Below, one piece after another: positions 24,333-40,147 of a stretch of 64,000 nt of DNA. Under the pieces are notes generated by a model. That model did not search any database. It had not been told where the DNA came from and saw only the letters and a list, made by a program, of their open reading frames with translations. The translations under genes and the position numbers were made by a program. This DNA is from Sitta carolinensis (taxonomy: Eukaryota; Chordata; Aves; Passeriformes; Sittidae). Position 1 is the first letter of the stretch; each line of letters opens with the position of its first letter. The stretch is from assembly GCA_032173965.1 (NCBI GenBank), contig JAVUNC010000004.1, forward strand, positions 5,252,001 through 5,316,000, in the 5' to 3' direction.

Positions 24333-27300
24333 TGGGAGGGTGGGATCTGCCTTTTCATGTAACAGGCTTTTATCTGCTCAAAAATCACACTAACCTCAGG
24401 GTGCCAAGCACAGTATCTTTGAAAGCATTCCAGGGATGAGAAGAGCTCCTCTATCTTCTCCACTACAAAGAGAAGCTTGGTAGTAATGAGAGATGCTGTG
24501 GTCTTCCAAGAAAGGTATTACATCTGCTCTGCCCTTTCTGAGGACCTCTTGCTTGTTCCTCCTGGATACTTCCAGGTTATGTCATTCTTCTTACATTTCA
24601 AATAGGAGATCATCTAAGTGACTGTCTTCATGGTGAGTTTTGTGAGAAGACAGAGGAATCCACACTTGCTTTTCAATATGTGCATTTAATAAACTATATA
24701 AATATTTGTAGGGTAAACTAGAATAACAGGTTTTGGTATTACATCATATAAGCTCCTAATATCATAATGCTCCTAATACCCAAGGTCAGAGAACCTTGTT
24801 AACAACCAAATGTCTGCTGTTAATGGTGAAGATTTTAATTATTCTTGATTCTTCTGGGGCCTGACCAGAATTTGAAACAAATCGTTTAGAACTTATCATG
24901 CTTATCATAACTGAATGGTGAAGTATGTTGTGAAAGAAATGTCCATAATTTGTACATGACCATTTTTTTCTATCGTTTCAAAACAGACTACTGAAAAAAA
25001 ATTCTGTGGAGAACTTTGACTTCTGAAGTAAGAGTATAAGCCAGATTTCAGCCCGTAAGGAATTTTTATGGTCGAATTATAGACTTCTAAAAGATACAAT
25101 TTAAAACTGAGCTGCTGACAGTAATTCTGATCATATTTTTTTATAAGCTACTATTAACTGGGATGAGATCTTAAAGGAGGAATAGATCCCATCTGTAACT
25201 GCTGACTCAAGAGTTTCTTATCCTTTCCTCTAAAACAGTGCAGCCTACTGTCAGGGACAATATTGGTCAGACTTGACTGACTACAGATCCAATCCAGTCT
25301 AGCAAGCCCAGTGCTGCCATGGAGGCTTTGCAAAATTCAGCAGCAAACTCCTCCATCTGTACCGAGCATGCGCAAGAAAAACCTCAACAATTTTCAGCAG
25401 ATTCTAATTCAGCCAAGTTCGGGTGGATCCTTTTGGTCAGGGACAACAAAAGAAACTTATCTGCTTTTTCCTCCTTATTCCTCTCCTACTCAGTAAAACT
25501 TCCCATCCCAGCTCTGAAATAGATATGGGCTGAAATCTTAAAATGTTGTGAAACAATATGTTTTGTCTTAAGGCCGATCTTAGAAGCAGCAAGAGTATTT
25601 CTGCTTCAAGTTTCCAAAAAATTCAGCTTGAGGCAGACTCAGGATTGAAAAGATCATCCTGAACAGCTAAAAATTGGCAACGTTACATGAATGAAAAAAA
25701 GGTCTTACACTGGAAAGTGGTAGGCAAGCTTAGCTGCAGATAGTGCTGGCAGCTTCACCTATAACATCTTTTCTGCCAGATCTTTGTATTCTGTTATTAC
25801 AGAGAATCATCCCTGTGATGTCTAATGTTTTGTCACCTGTCCTTGTGGCTTGTTTTGGGATTGGCACTATTGTCTCCTGTGACTTGGCTGCCAATTCCAC
25901 AACACTCAGCTGAAGGGTTTGCTCCTGTTCTGCCCCCACACTCAAGGGCTGAAGGCACATTTGATGTGGGGCACACACGCATTTCTGCTAAGATGTATGC
26001 TCAGCATTTTCAGGATTACATTATGTCACACCATAAATATGATTATTCTTAATGCTCTCGTCTGGCTTGAGTAAATTTTCAGGAAAGAAAAAGCAAAAAA
26101 GGTTTCTATGGTCCTTAAAGCATTGGTTTGCTTTGCTTATAATCCTTGTTCAACATTTGCCATTACCGTATGCTTCCTTCTATTTCACTCCTGTAGACTG
26201 CACCATCTCTTTCATAGTCATCTTTTTTCATCCTTTTTAGAACAAGCCTGTCACTATTCAGTGTTTTTCTAATGCTCCAGCTTCAAGTCTTGTGTTATTA
26301 ACAAAGAAATTTTTTCCTACCATGCATGCTATTGTAAATAGATTTACAATGGGAATCGTCACCATTGCAACACTGAGAGAGTAAATGAAAGGATGTGACG
26401 CTGTGATTGTGGTTAGAAACACTAAAAACCCCTCTGCCACTCAAGACTGATTTACATCTTGTAGTATCTCCTGCATGAGCTTTATGGAACTTGTATCTGG
26501 CCAGAGAGCACTTCATTAGACTCTTAAAAAACAGCATGCAAAATTTAGGGACTGTGCAAGGTTCCAGATGTATAAACCCTTTTTAATTACAGCTATACCA
26601 CCCACTCTCCCTACACTTAGTCAAAAGAACCAGTTTTCACTAAGGTAAACAGAAAAAATAACCATGAAGTTTCTGGCTCATGCTGCTTTTATATATACTG
26701 AAATAAGGAAAAAAAAAATTTAAGTTATCATTTTTCAGCCTTTATATCTCTAATACAACATACTGATTTCATCTAAATTCATCCAAGGGGAAAAATCCCA
26801 AACCTTTTCCTCACTCTGAAATTAATTAAACTGAAGCTGGAAGGATAATTCATGGAAAGGGAAAAAGTTGGTCTTGCCATGAAAAATGACAGTTTATCCC
26901 TAACTATGAGGACCCAGCAACTTCCTGCAGCTAATTTTCAGTTTGCATTTTGCAATCGAAAAAGAAAAATTATTTGAGAAAAACAGGCTATACATTTCTC
27001 TAATCCTACTACATAATCATGTTCTAGGGCCGAAAGCATAGGTTATACTTTTTCTTTATAACATTGTTACAAGATGACAAGTAGGCCGACATTTCTTCCA
27101 TGTCAAAATGATGGCATTGTCATTTGCTGCTTTAAACCTCTCTGAAATATGTGCAATCTCAATGAGGCATAAGAAGCTGCAGACAGGGAGGAAAATGGGA
27201 GTAGGACCCACACCTAGACTTGCTGTCCCTGCTTATGAGAGAAGCAGAAAATACATCATTTAGGAAAAATACAGAAGTAATAGTTTACTTTGTTGTTTGT

Positions 27301-29736
27301 ACAGCCCATGTTTCACTGCACGCCGTGGAAAAGCCAACAGTTTTTCAGCAGGGACAGGGCAGGTTTCCTACGAGATTTCCAAATTTTTTTTCCTCGTATT
27401 ACTGGATGCCGAGACCTGCTCATCTTTGGACCTCTGAGGATTTAACACATATTTTTCTATCTCAACATGTATATGGATAGTAGTTAGGAGTACATTCTAT
27501 ACTGAAGGAAAACTTCCTAAAAGTCTTGTCTGAGGTCCCAGAGCTTTCAGCATCAGATCCTGAGACAGAACACAAGAGTCTCAGCTCTCAGTCCTCACTT
27601 CCTACTGAACACGCTGGGGGGAAACGTAAAATTCTCTAGTTCACTTATTTTATGCAATCATTTTCTAGCCTGTGTATCAAATCTTTATGCTTTTGTTTGT
27701 ATCAGGGACTATAAATGCTAAAGAGCAGTGCATGATGCTGAAATACTAAATGCTTTCAACTAATTTCAGGACACAAAGAATCTTCTTTTATCTGGGCTGT
27801 AAATCAGTGGGGCAGGGACACAGTAGTTAAACAAGCCGTAGTAGTCCATAGTGTGAGTAAGAATGCTGCAGTTACAGAACTCATTACCACACGCCTACTT
27901 AGCAGACCGAATAACGTGCTAATCTAGGGTTACTATTTGTCATACTTAAGAAAAAGCAAAGAATAGCTGGGCAAACAGTCAACTTCCAACCAAAGCGAAA
28001 GTAAAGCTCTGCCAAGAGACACTGGAGCTTATCTCGCCCCTACTGAAATGAATGGAAGTTAGGACAAAACCTGCTCTAGCATTAAGTTTACTCAAGTTCA
28101 CATATTTTGGCTCGATTCACACTTTCACGAGTGAATAAAAAGCTTCGCAAAGGTGGATGTTGGAAACAAGAATATTGGCAAGTCTTTCACTATAGTAATA
28201 ATTGCTGACATTGCTGTAGTTGCTCCGGCTAAAAATATCAAATGCAATAACAAACCCAGTGAGCCCATTCATTTATTCCTGCTTCACAAAGGCTATTTAC
28301 ATACACAGAGAGGCCCAAAATAAATTCTGTATTCATCGTATTTGCAGCACATTCCAGCCCAGAGAACTGGCATTGAAACTATTTATTTAGGGAACATCAT
28401 CTAGGTTAGAATCTTTCATATCTGATAATTATTTTTCATCTTGAGCACCCAGTAGTTACAACAGGAGTGTACTGGGCCTATGTTTTAGAAATGTGATGGT
28501 AAACAAACTCAGTGCTCTTTAAAACATTACCTTTTTGTCCAAAAGCAGTCTAATTATGGCTGTATTCGTAACGCACTTAAAAGTGAAAAAGCTAAAAGAC
28601 AATTTCAATTGCAGCAAACACAGCCATACTAATGAAAATTCGATATTGTAAAGTGGATCTGAAGGTGTTTGTTAAAATATAACTTGCAGCGCAAGCACAT
28701 TTTTTCACCAACCTCCTACAATTCTCTAAGATCTTAAAATATGACCCATTTTGCAACCAGTGCTAAAATTCCGAGAAGTTCTGAAATAAAACCCGAGGAA
28801 AGCCGAGCAGCAGGGTTGCTCTCCATTCCAGCCAAATCCAAGCCAACGTTCCAGATTATATATATCATAACATGAATGACTTCTTCTGAAAAATCCTATC
28901 CAGCTTTTATGTAGGTCCATAAACATTACTGGTACTTTTATTAATTTGTCCATAACCATTTAAATAAAATTCTAGAGCTCTGAGCCGTGATCTGTTTCAG
29001 ACTGTAGTAAGTTCCTGTTAAATGTGTAAATGTTCAGCAGAAAGATATTTTTGCACGGAGACTGAAAATCAGCTGTGCCAGATACCTGAAACTTTGTTAG
29101 GGCACTTGGTGGAAAATTTTATTTCGACATTATAAATAACCCTGAACTATTTTAAGTGACCTTAAACTGGTAGCTTCCAATGACTTATTTTAGTTTATCC
29201 TAATTAACTTTTTATTTTATTTTAGTAGGAAGAGAGGTGACTGTAAAATTTTTAGTGTGACTAATTAAAAGTGGAAATGTATCTTCTTGTTTGAAATGAA
29301 ATAAATCATGATTGTCAGGCTTATATAGCATTTGGATATAAAACAACCCTTTGCCTTCTTTCTAGTGCCTTTGGAAAGGCTCTTTGGGAATGTACTAGAG
29401 CCAGCTAAAGAAGGAGGGAAGGAAGCCAAAAGAATCTATGGACATAAATATTTTGCCAAAATAAGTATGAAAAAAAATATATTTTCTGTATCACAACCAC
29501 AGCAAACCAGAGCTTCTGCATATATACTAGTCGGTATAGGTGATGAGTAATTGTGCCTTGGAAACGCCTGTGGCCACTTTTGGGGAAAAGCAGATCCCTG
29601 TGGTTGTCGGGAGAAGCAGGGCAAGCTCAGGAGGGGTTTGCAGCATTATCCACATGGATCGCGTTTTCTCAACAGTATAGAAAACTTCCAGAGCCCTTCC
29701 AACCTTGGGCCGGGAAAAGAGAAGCGAAAAAACCCC

Positions 29737-29764
29737 AAACAAACAAACAAACAAACAAACAAAC
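29737..29764. repeat. AAAC tetranucleotide microsatellite
   Basis: About six AAAC units are bordered by CCCC on both sides, just upstream of an A18-class run and the CpG island that follows. Confidence 0.9.
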
Positions 29765-29819
29765 CCCAAAAAACCCAAAATAAAATTAAAAAAAAAAAAA
29801 AAAAGAGGAAATTCAAAAA

Positions 29820-30480
29820 GCGGAGGGCACAGATCCCCGCGAGGCAGTGGGTCGGGGGCGCCGCTCCCCGCGGGAAGCGTGGGAAAGGCACGGAGCGGAG
29901 TGAGGGATGGCAGGAAGGAGGGATGCAGGGATGGATGGAGGGATGGATGGAGGGACGGCCTCGGAGCCGGGCTGCGGGGGCGCCCGGCGGGCGCGGAACG
30001 GGGGCGGCAGCCGCAGCCGCGGTGCGCGGAGCGAGAGCTCTCCCCTGTGACCGATCGGCGGAGCTTGCGGGCTGCTCTCTGCTCCGGAGCCGAGCGGGGC
30101 AGGAGCCGCCGCCGCCTCTGCACGCACCTTCCCCGGGCACAGCCGGGGTTTGCCCCGGGGACAGAAATTGGGGGCAGCGGGGCGGGAGGGCGCGGGGGCG
30201 GTGCCGCCCGGCAGGAGGAGGGCGCGGAGGCTCCGCGGGAGCAGAAACAGCCCCGGAGGTGCCCCCGGTCCGGCAGCCACACACGGACACCCCGAGCCCG
30301 GGTGTGCGGGGCAGCTCCGCCCGGCTTTGGGCGCGGGGGCCGGCGGAACGAGCCCGGCTGGGTCGGGGCTCGGCACGGCTCTTGGAAGGGCCACATCCCC
30401 GGCACCCCGAGCGCACACAGACACACACACAGCGCCCCGAGTCACACACAGGCGGCGAGCAAGGAGCACACACGCAGCGC
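29820..30480. promoter_or_regulatory. CpG island 2-3 kb upstream of the RUNX2 P2 coding exon
   Basis: GC-rich, CpG-dense sequence begins right after an A-run at about 29804 and fades near 30480, where AT-rich sequence and T-runs resume. A GGAT/GGAG simple repeat occupies about 29905-29957 and CA-rich sequence about 30411-30450. The long overlapping frames on both strands (about 318 aa plus, 299 and 275 aa minus) are low-complexity Arg/Pro/Ala-rich and probably spurious. It is separated from the P2 island by about 1 kb of T-rich DNA. It could be a P2-distal promoter, an unrecorded upstream RUNX2 start, an antisense RNA promoter, or a Polycomb-type island. Function is inferred only from composition and position. 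Confidence 0.6.
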
Positions 30481-30787
30481 CGACTTTTTACAAGAAGGTG
30501 GAAGTAGAAAGTCGGAGTAAAGCCTTAGAAATTAGAGGGCGGGTTGTGATAGGCTGTTATCTGCGCGGGGAGGCGGTGACACTTTCATACCATTGGGTAT
30601 GTAAATGATTTTTAATAAGATCTGCCCTTTTTTTTTTTTTTTTTTTTAAGGGAGAAAACAAACCAGATTCCTTTTACCTTAATAGTCTGAAGGGGTTTTA
30701 TAGCTTTCATTCATTCAAGGAAATGGTTTAGGCTTTAGACTACCGGAGACTTAGCAAAAAACTCTTTGGCACAGATTATTCTTACCC

Positions 30788-30831
30788 TTTTTTTTTTTTT
30801 TTTTTTTTTTTTGCAAACAAGATTTTTCATG

Positions 30832-30862
<31 letters not shown>
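30788..30862. repeat. Two poly-T tracts (about 25 and 30 T) upstream of P2
   Basis: Two uninterrupted T runs, 30788-30812 and 30833-30862, are separated by GCAAACAAGATTTTTCATGC. A third run of 20 T lies at about 30628-30647. Confidence 0.9.
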
Positions 30863-30866
<4 letters not shown>

Positions 30867-31119
30867 AAACAAGCCCAAAAGTGTTAATGGAAAAAAACCG
30901 GAGAGAAGTGGAGATCGGAGAACGTCTCCTGCTCCCCCCCTTCCCCGTCCCTCTCCCCGTGGGTGAGAGTTTCTCCTCCTGGGGGGATGCACATTGGTTT
31001 ATTTATTTTGAAGCTGCAAAAGTCTGAGGACTGAAGCACCACGTGCTGCTGACTCTCATCAGCATAATGATCGCCTTAGCCAGAGAGTCCTGTATATATA
31101 AACCACAAAAACCTAATCA

Positions 31120-33620
<2,501 letters not shown>

Positions 33621-36049
33621 CCGGTACCTCCATCCCCGCGGGGCACTGCCGGCCTGTCCCCCCGCAGCCCAGGGGCACCCTGTCCCCCCTCAGCATCCCC
33701 CGGGGGACACCCCCTGCTACCCACAGTCTCTCTCCCTGGACTTTTTTTTTTTTTTTTTTTGAAGAAACTTTCCCTCCCTGGGGAAGGAGGGATTCAGCCC
33801 TCGGCCGGAGCTCGGTGTGGCACCCCTCCGCCTCGAGAAACCAGTCCCGAACCCAGGGGGTGCCCCTTCCTCCTCTACGCTCCCGGGAGTGGGACTGGAG
33901 CATTCGGGGCGGCTCTGAAGCGTGCGGGGGGGCAGCTGGAGTCCGAGGGTCAGGCTGGAGCGGCAGAGCGGGATCGGGGCTTTGCCCTTCAACAGCCGGG
34001 GCAGAGATGGGGCTGGGAAAGGGGGGCACAGAGCACCTGGAGGGGGGCACACGGGGCCCCTTCACTTCTCCTGGTGGACAACCGAGGAAGTGGCTGCCCA
34101 GAGACGTTCCCCTTGGCAGGGTCGCACATTTCCATAATAAATCCCACCCCGCTCTGCACTGGGGATGCTGCTTTTAATTTTCTGTCTCCATCCCCACGGC
34201 GCGCTAATGAGAGGAAACGATTTTAGAAAAAAACTGTAATAATAACAACAATAATTGCATGCTTTAAAGCAAGCCCTTTTCCTTCTCTAGCAGTATTTCC
34301 AAGTGATCCCCCTGGAGTTTTCCTTCCCGTGGCTTTTGGTAGGGAGGGGACAAAGGCTAGGGTGTCCCCAAGTGCCTTCTTGAGCAGGCCATGGGTGAGA
34401 AGTGGGGTGGCCCTGCGAGGGTCTCAACATACCCACATTTTCCTGTGAAAAATGACACACCTGGAAATCCCTGAAAAGACAGAAAAGTTTGTAAACAGTC
34501 TCACCCAGCGCATTCCAGAACATCGCCTTTTTCTCGTGTTTCCCTACTGCCAGCCGTGTTATCATGGCCGTTTGTCCAGGAAGAAATAGCAAAAGTGGTT
34601 AAATGGGCCCCTGGTAAAGTGAGTGGTGATAACGATGGAGGTGTGCTTTGAAGATGTTACGGGTGTGCGGGTGAGGCTTGGCTAAAGTGCTGGTGTGTAT
34701 GGGAACAGCTTGAGAGGCTGGAATTGCGGGAGGAACCCTTTGCACGGGGCCTCCATGTGCAGGACACCATGGTCGGATTGAGCAGAAATGGCAGGAAAAT
34801 GGGGTGTTTTTTGACTTCGTGGCTTGGTGTAGCACTCAGAGGCTCTCTAGGTGTGGATCACAGTGATTCTGATTCAGAGGGGCTGCGGGGTAAGGAGGAG
34901 GAGCTTTCAGAGAATTGTGATTATAATTTAATTGAGCACTAAATTAAGTTGGTGTTATAGTTACTCTTTAAAGCAGGGACACGGGAGCTGCTGCATTATC
35001 GTGCTCTCGTTTGAGGTGTCTGAGCCTTCTCCTACCTCACAGCAATTCAAAGGATGCGGTCGTATCTCATTAGAATAAGGGAAAGATCTAAACCAAGTAT
35101 TAAAGTATTTAAAATACTATTACAACAAGAATGCTTACATGTGATAAAAAGGCAGACAAAGGAATAGACTGTTCCCCAATCTTTTCGTGTTCACATATAT
35201 GTATTTATATGTGTCTTATATGTGGGTCCTGTGTTTGATAGCTGACATGGAGGTACAGATCTGACCAATTTTCAGATTCATCAGAGGCACATTGCCCCTT
35301 GTACCCAGCTGCTGTGGGTGCAGCTGTGTTTTCATATGCAATATGCACTTTTTAAAATATGCCAAAATTATAAAAGCTTTTCTTCACCTGTAGATTGATT
35401 TGAAACTCACTTGAAATACTTTTGACCATTTTTAAAAAAAAATCTATTTAATTTTTCAAATGTAACTTGCATGCAGCTGCCCAGTAGTTTTAAACCAAAG
35501 GAACTGCATGTTTCATACAGTGAAACACTTGACTGTGTTACAGCAGAATGGGAATCAGCTCTGAAAGGGAAAAAAGAGATAGATTTGAGCTATAGAAATC
35601 TCAGCTAAACAATAACTTGAAAATGAAATAGCTCACAGACAACACACTTTGTGAAGTTTTATTGGCAATAAATAATATGTTGATGATAATGTTTTGAGTG
35701 CTGTGTTAAGTGTGTCATAATTCTCTTCCAGCGATCTCAAGCAAAAACGTATGCTGGCTATAGTACTGTTTTAATTTAAAAACACAGATATAAATCATAT
35801 GCAGGAGAGGAAGTATGTTATAAACAGTGCTGGGTTTGATTATAATTTTTTGAAATAGTGTTGGCTTAGCGTTAGGTTTGAATTTTAAGTATTAATATTT
35901 GCACACACTGGGGAGGGAGTCCCTGTCGTGTGCTCACTAAAAAGATTGTTAATGCAGACTAGTTTTGTGGGGAAGAGTATTAGATGAATACTTGTTAATA
36001 CAGCTATAGCTATTAATATTCAGAATAAAATAAATGGATATTGTGCACC

Positions 36050-36127
36050 CAGGTCCAAATCATATTCACTTCTTAATCTCAGTAGCCAGCAATACTTTAT
36101 TTGAGTAAGGTCATCAGAATTTGGCCC
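36050..36127. repeat. MITE-like remnant ending in GAATTTGGCCC
   Basis: AGGTCCAAATCATATTCACT opens it and TTGAGTAAGGTCATCAGAAT followed by TTGGCCC closes it, matching the amniote palindromic repeat type seen at 20576. It is decayed. Confidence 0.5.
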
Positions 36128-39100
36128 CTCTGTGGGAGTTTTTTCTGCAAGTCATAAAGATCCAGATTGCCATATTAGAGGTTAGAAGTGACTTCTGTAT
36201 GATGCTACTAGCAGCAAAGAGTCTTAGTGGACCTAAAGGCAGGGGGAAAAATGGGATGTGGAGTCTAAAACATCTCCCCAGTAGCACCACAGTAGTTCAG
36301 GGTCTGTCAGCATTTCCCTCCAAACCCCAAATTTCGGAGTTTATAACTCAGCTGTTTTAAATAGCTTCAAGCTGAAACCTGCTGTATAAATTGTCAGCCC
36401 AGATGTAGATTTGAAACAAAAAGTAGCACAAATCAGTTATTCTGTTTTAAGTTACAGGACACTGAAATGTTTTTAATAGTATCAGATGCTCTTTTGGCAA
36501 TCTCTGGGAAAAGCATTCTCAATACAGACAGTTTTACATTCAGAGGCCGTTTGAATTGTGTTTCACAAGAAAGCTTTTGAAGTGGCAGATATCAATGTTT
36601 GAGAGGAACTAGTTAGCATGTACACTAGTGTTGGACATTTTTTTTTTTTTTTCTTTCGGACAAACATTTTACTCTGCAGAAAGTCTGAGTACTTGCTGTT
36701 CTATAGGAGTTTTGCTTTGTGCTTATAACTTCCGTCTTCAGACTACATACTTTGGCCAGTTCAAATCCCACTGGACCGAAACTGGGCAAACAGGTTGCCT
36801 AACCAGAATTGTATTATGCAAAAAACACATAGTTATTTTCAACTCATAAGAATTGGTTTGGTTTAATTTGGGAGATTCATGTACCTTTTTGAGCTCTAGT
36901 TGAAAGAAAAAAAAAAAAAAAAGGAGCAAAATCTACTTTTAATCATCAAAATGTATAGGGAGCTTAATACGGAAAAGAAAGATTTTGAAATAGTAGAAAT
37001 ATTGAGTATTAAAAGATATGTAATATTGTGCACTGTGGCTATTTCTAATCTTTAATTTTTAACACACTCCTTTCTCATTTCACAGTGCATTTACAGTCCT
37101 CTTTCTAAGAATATGTAATTAATTTTGTATTGATACATGGCATAAAATTGCCATATCAGGGTTTATGCCAAAAGTCTTTCAGTATGTACAATTACTCTTG
37201 AAAATTCTCAAAATGATGGGTACTTCTCTGGGTTTCAAACTTGTTTTGCAAAGCTTTTTTCTACCCAGTGCTTTTATGTACCTGCGCAATAGTCTTAGGC
37301 TGTTTTGTGGCAAGAAAGTATCGAAGTAAGAAAAGAGTAATCCTTTTGCTCCTGTTGTGTCGCAGGGGAGCTTCCCATGTCATAGGGCGTTATGTTATGA
37401 GCCAAAGTTTTTATTTTCGTCGGTGATTTCAGTTTGTCTTGTCCTCTGGTCCTCTCTGAAGGAGATGAACAGTCATACTGCATCCAAGACGCAGCTCTTG
37501 ATTAGCTGCGATCGCTCGGCAATGGCAGCGGCACGTGCAGCTCTGGGCTGATGGCTAAGCTGACTAATTGAACTGACATCGAGTGGAAAGGGCAGGAAGG
37601 AAAGCTCTGAAAAGCAGCAGAGGACAGAGGGGAGCCTTTTTAAGGGATTTTGCTCCCTCCTGCCAGGTGTTATAAACTGTGCCTGTGTTTGGGACAGAGA
37701 CGGGGCTGTGATGGCACTGGCTGTCCATGCTCTGAGGGCAGCTGGGGAGAACGAGGTGAGCTGGGGCTTCAGGCACCTGGCTCCCTATTCCCAGGCCCCT
37801 GGCAGCCTTGTGCTTCCTGCTGCTCTCTCATGTGCTTTGCATTTCTGGAGCTAATGTGATTTTTTTGTTGTTGTTTTATGAGGTATAAAAGGCATAGGGT
37901 GCAACTCCCTGGGATGCTGATGGGCACAACAAGACTGTCCAGAGATAACGTTGTCTGTTGCAGACTGGGATGGGAGTGGTTTGTAAGCAGTCTCAAGCCC
38001 CATGCCTCACAGTTTAAGCCAGTATCCATTTGTTAACTGTTGGAGTCAGCTCTGTAATCTGTTCACCAGATTATTGTTTATTATTTGATTATTATTTATT
38101 ATTCCTTACACATGGCTTTGAAGCCGTCAGACCTGGTTGCTGCCAGACCCAAGGCAGAGTTATTGGGACCTCAGATCTTAGCCACAATGGTGGTTCCTCT
38201 GTTTTTATGTTCAGGGACTTTCATATGACTTTAAAGTAAAATCTTTGTTTGATACATTAAAACCTCACAATAGTTTGTGGCAAAACTTAGCTTTTAGTTT
38301 TGGGTAGTATTACCTGGTGTTTTATGAAAAAAAAAAGAAAAGCAGGTAAATTCTTTTCAAACTTAAAAAGCATTTAAACTTCACTTGCTTCTTTCTCTTC
38401 AATTTTCCTTTTAAATAAAATAAGCTATAGTTTACAGTAATATGGCCTATTTTTATAAGACTGTAATTCCTCTTTATTGTTTTAGAGAAACATTGTACAG
38501 TTCAGTGGGCCACATAATACTCTCCATATATATATCCAGAACTCATTCTTTCCACTGAATTAATATCACCTGCAACCTGCAATTATTAGTTTCAGCCAGG
38601 ATCATTTACGGAAAAGACATTTCAGGAAGGCTGTATGACAAAATGTAATATATATTTTAGGAGACAGAATAAATTACTCTGAATAATGTAAAAACTCATA
38701 TCTGACCATGTAAACTGGTAGTAAATGTAAGGGGAGAGACTTGGTTGCTTAAGATATTTTTTCAAGTTCTGGTTCAGCCATGTAATATTTCTGAATCTCT
38801 TCTTGTAATATATTTATTTTCAGCATCAGAATTAGCCAACTGGGGAAGAGGAGGTTATTTTATTAATACTTTTGTGGACATTTTTGCCCATAGTATATTT
38901 TCTTCCTAGTAACTTAGCATTCCTGTTTAACTTTATTTTTGCTTTAAGAAGCCACAGAGCACTGTAGGTATTCCTAGTGTTTTCAAATCAGAAGCTGTCT
39001 GCTCCATGACATTTATTTAATCAGATGTTGGAGCACTGCACAACCACTGAAGCACGAAAGGGAGACTATCAGGTAGCTGGAACATAAGGAGAAATTAAAT

Positions 39101-39577
39101 ACTTTGATATCTTCTGTTCACCCATCCTGGAATTTCAGGGAGGTATCAGCACTAACCACATGTGACTCTTGCAAGCACTATGAAAATTTACATGCCTGCA
39201 AGGAAATACAGCTTTGGTTTATATTGCACATGAGGAGTTTGAATTCCAGCCATAAAGTGCTCCGCTGTAGAGCGTGTTGGGCGTAGAGCTTTGCCTTCTT
39301 GTGCCTCGAGTGCCACTCCTGGGATGGGTGGATGCATGGATCCCTCTGGCTTGACGTCTGAGGAGCTCAGGGGTCAGGTGACGGCTGCAACCAGAACAGA
39401 ACTGAATCTGGGTGATAAGGCTGCTAATTTTAATTTCTTGTTTTCCATTTTAAATGGTTTCCCATGTATAATTTACAGATACAAGCCTTGCCTCCTTCTC
39501 TCACTGCTCCCTGCTTGCTAAGAACAAAGTTGTCCTTCAGAAAGCATTAAAGCACGCACTCAACACAAGGATGTTGA

Positions 39578-39970
<393 letters not shown>

Positions 39971-40044
39971 TAATGATGTGAAAAATGAAGCCTAGATGTC
40001 AAACTTACTTCACCATGAAATATTAACCCATAAATCCGTTGTTC

Positions 40045-40147
40045 ATAGAATCACAGAAAAGTCTGGTTTGTAAGGAACCTTAAAGATCATCTCATTCTGA
40101 CCCCTTGCCATAAGCAGGGGCATCTTCCACTTGTTCAGGTTGTCAGT
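40045..40147 (-). mobile_element. CR1 LINE 3' tip, antisense
   Basis: CATAGAATCACAGAAAAGTC, GGAACCTTAAAGATCATCTC and CCCCTTGCCATAAGCAGGGG are the reverse complement of the last 100 bases of CR1. It is strongly 5'-truncated. Confidence 0.9.

Larger units (their letters stand above)
14700..29820. other. RUNX2: Gene-free interval upstream of RUNX2 P2 (intron 1 of P1 transcripts)
   Basis: No coding exon with plausible splice sites and a recognised product was seen in this roughly 15-kb stretch. It is AT-rich, with homopolymer runs, one GACA microsatellite and one MITE-like palindrome. Several blocks with homeodomain-type TAATTA sites look like conserved noncoding DNA (for example about 17740-18250 and 28980-29330). 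If the P1 promoter lies left of the window, as in other vertebrates, all of this is RUNX2 intron 1. Confidence 0.6.

Noticed and set aside
29527..30520. Long overlapping open frames (up to 318 aa) on both strands
   Set aside because: They coincide with a CpG island plus simple repeats, encode low-complexity Arg/Pro/Gly/Ala text, overlap on opposite strands and match no family I know.
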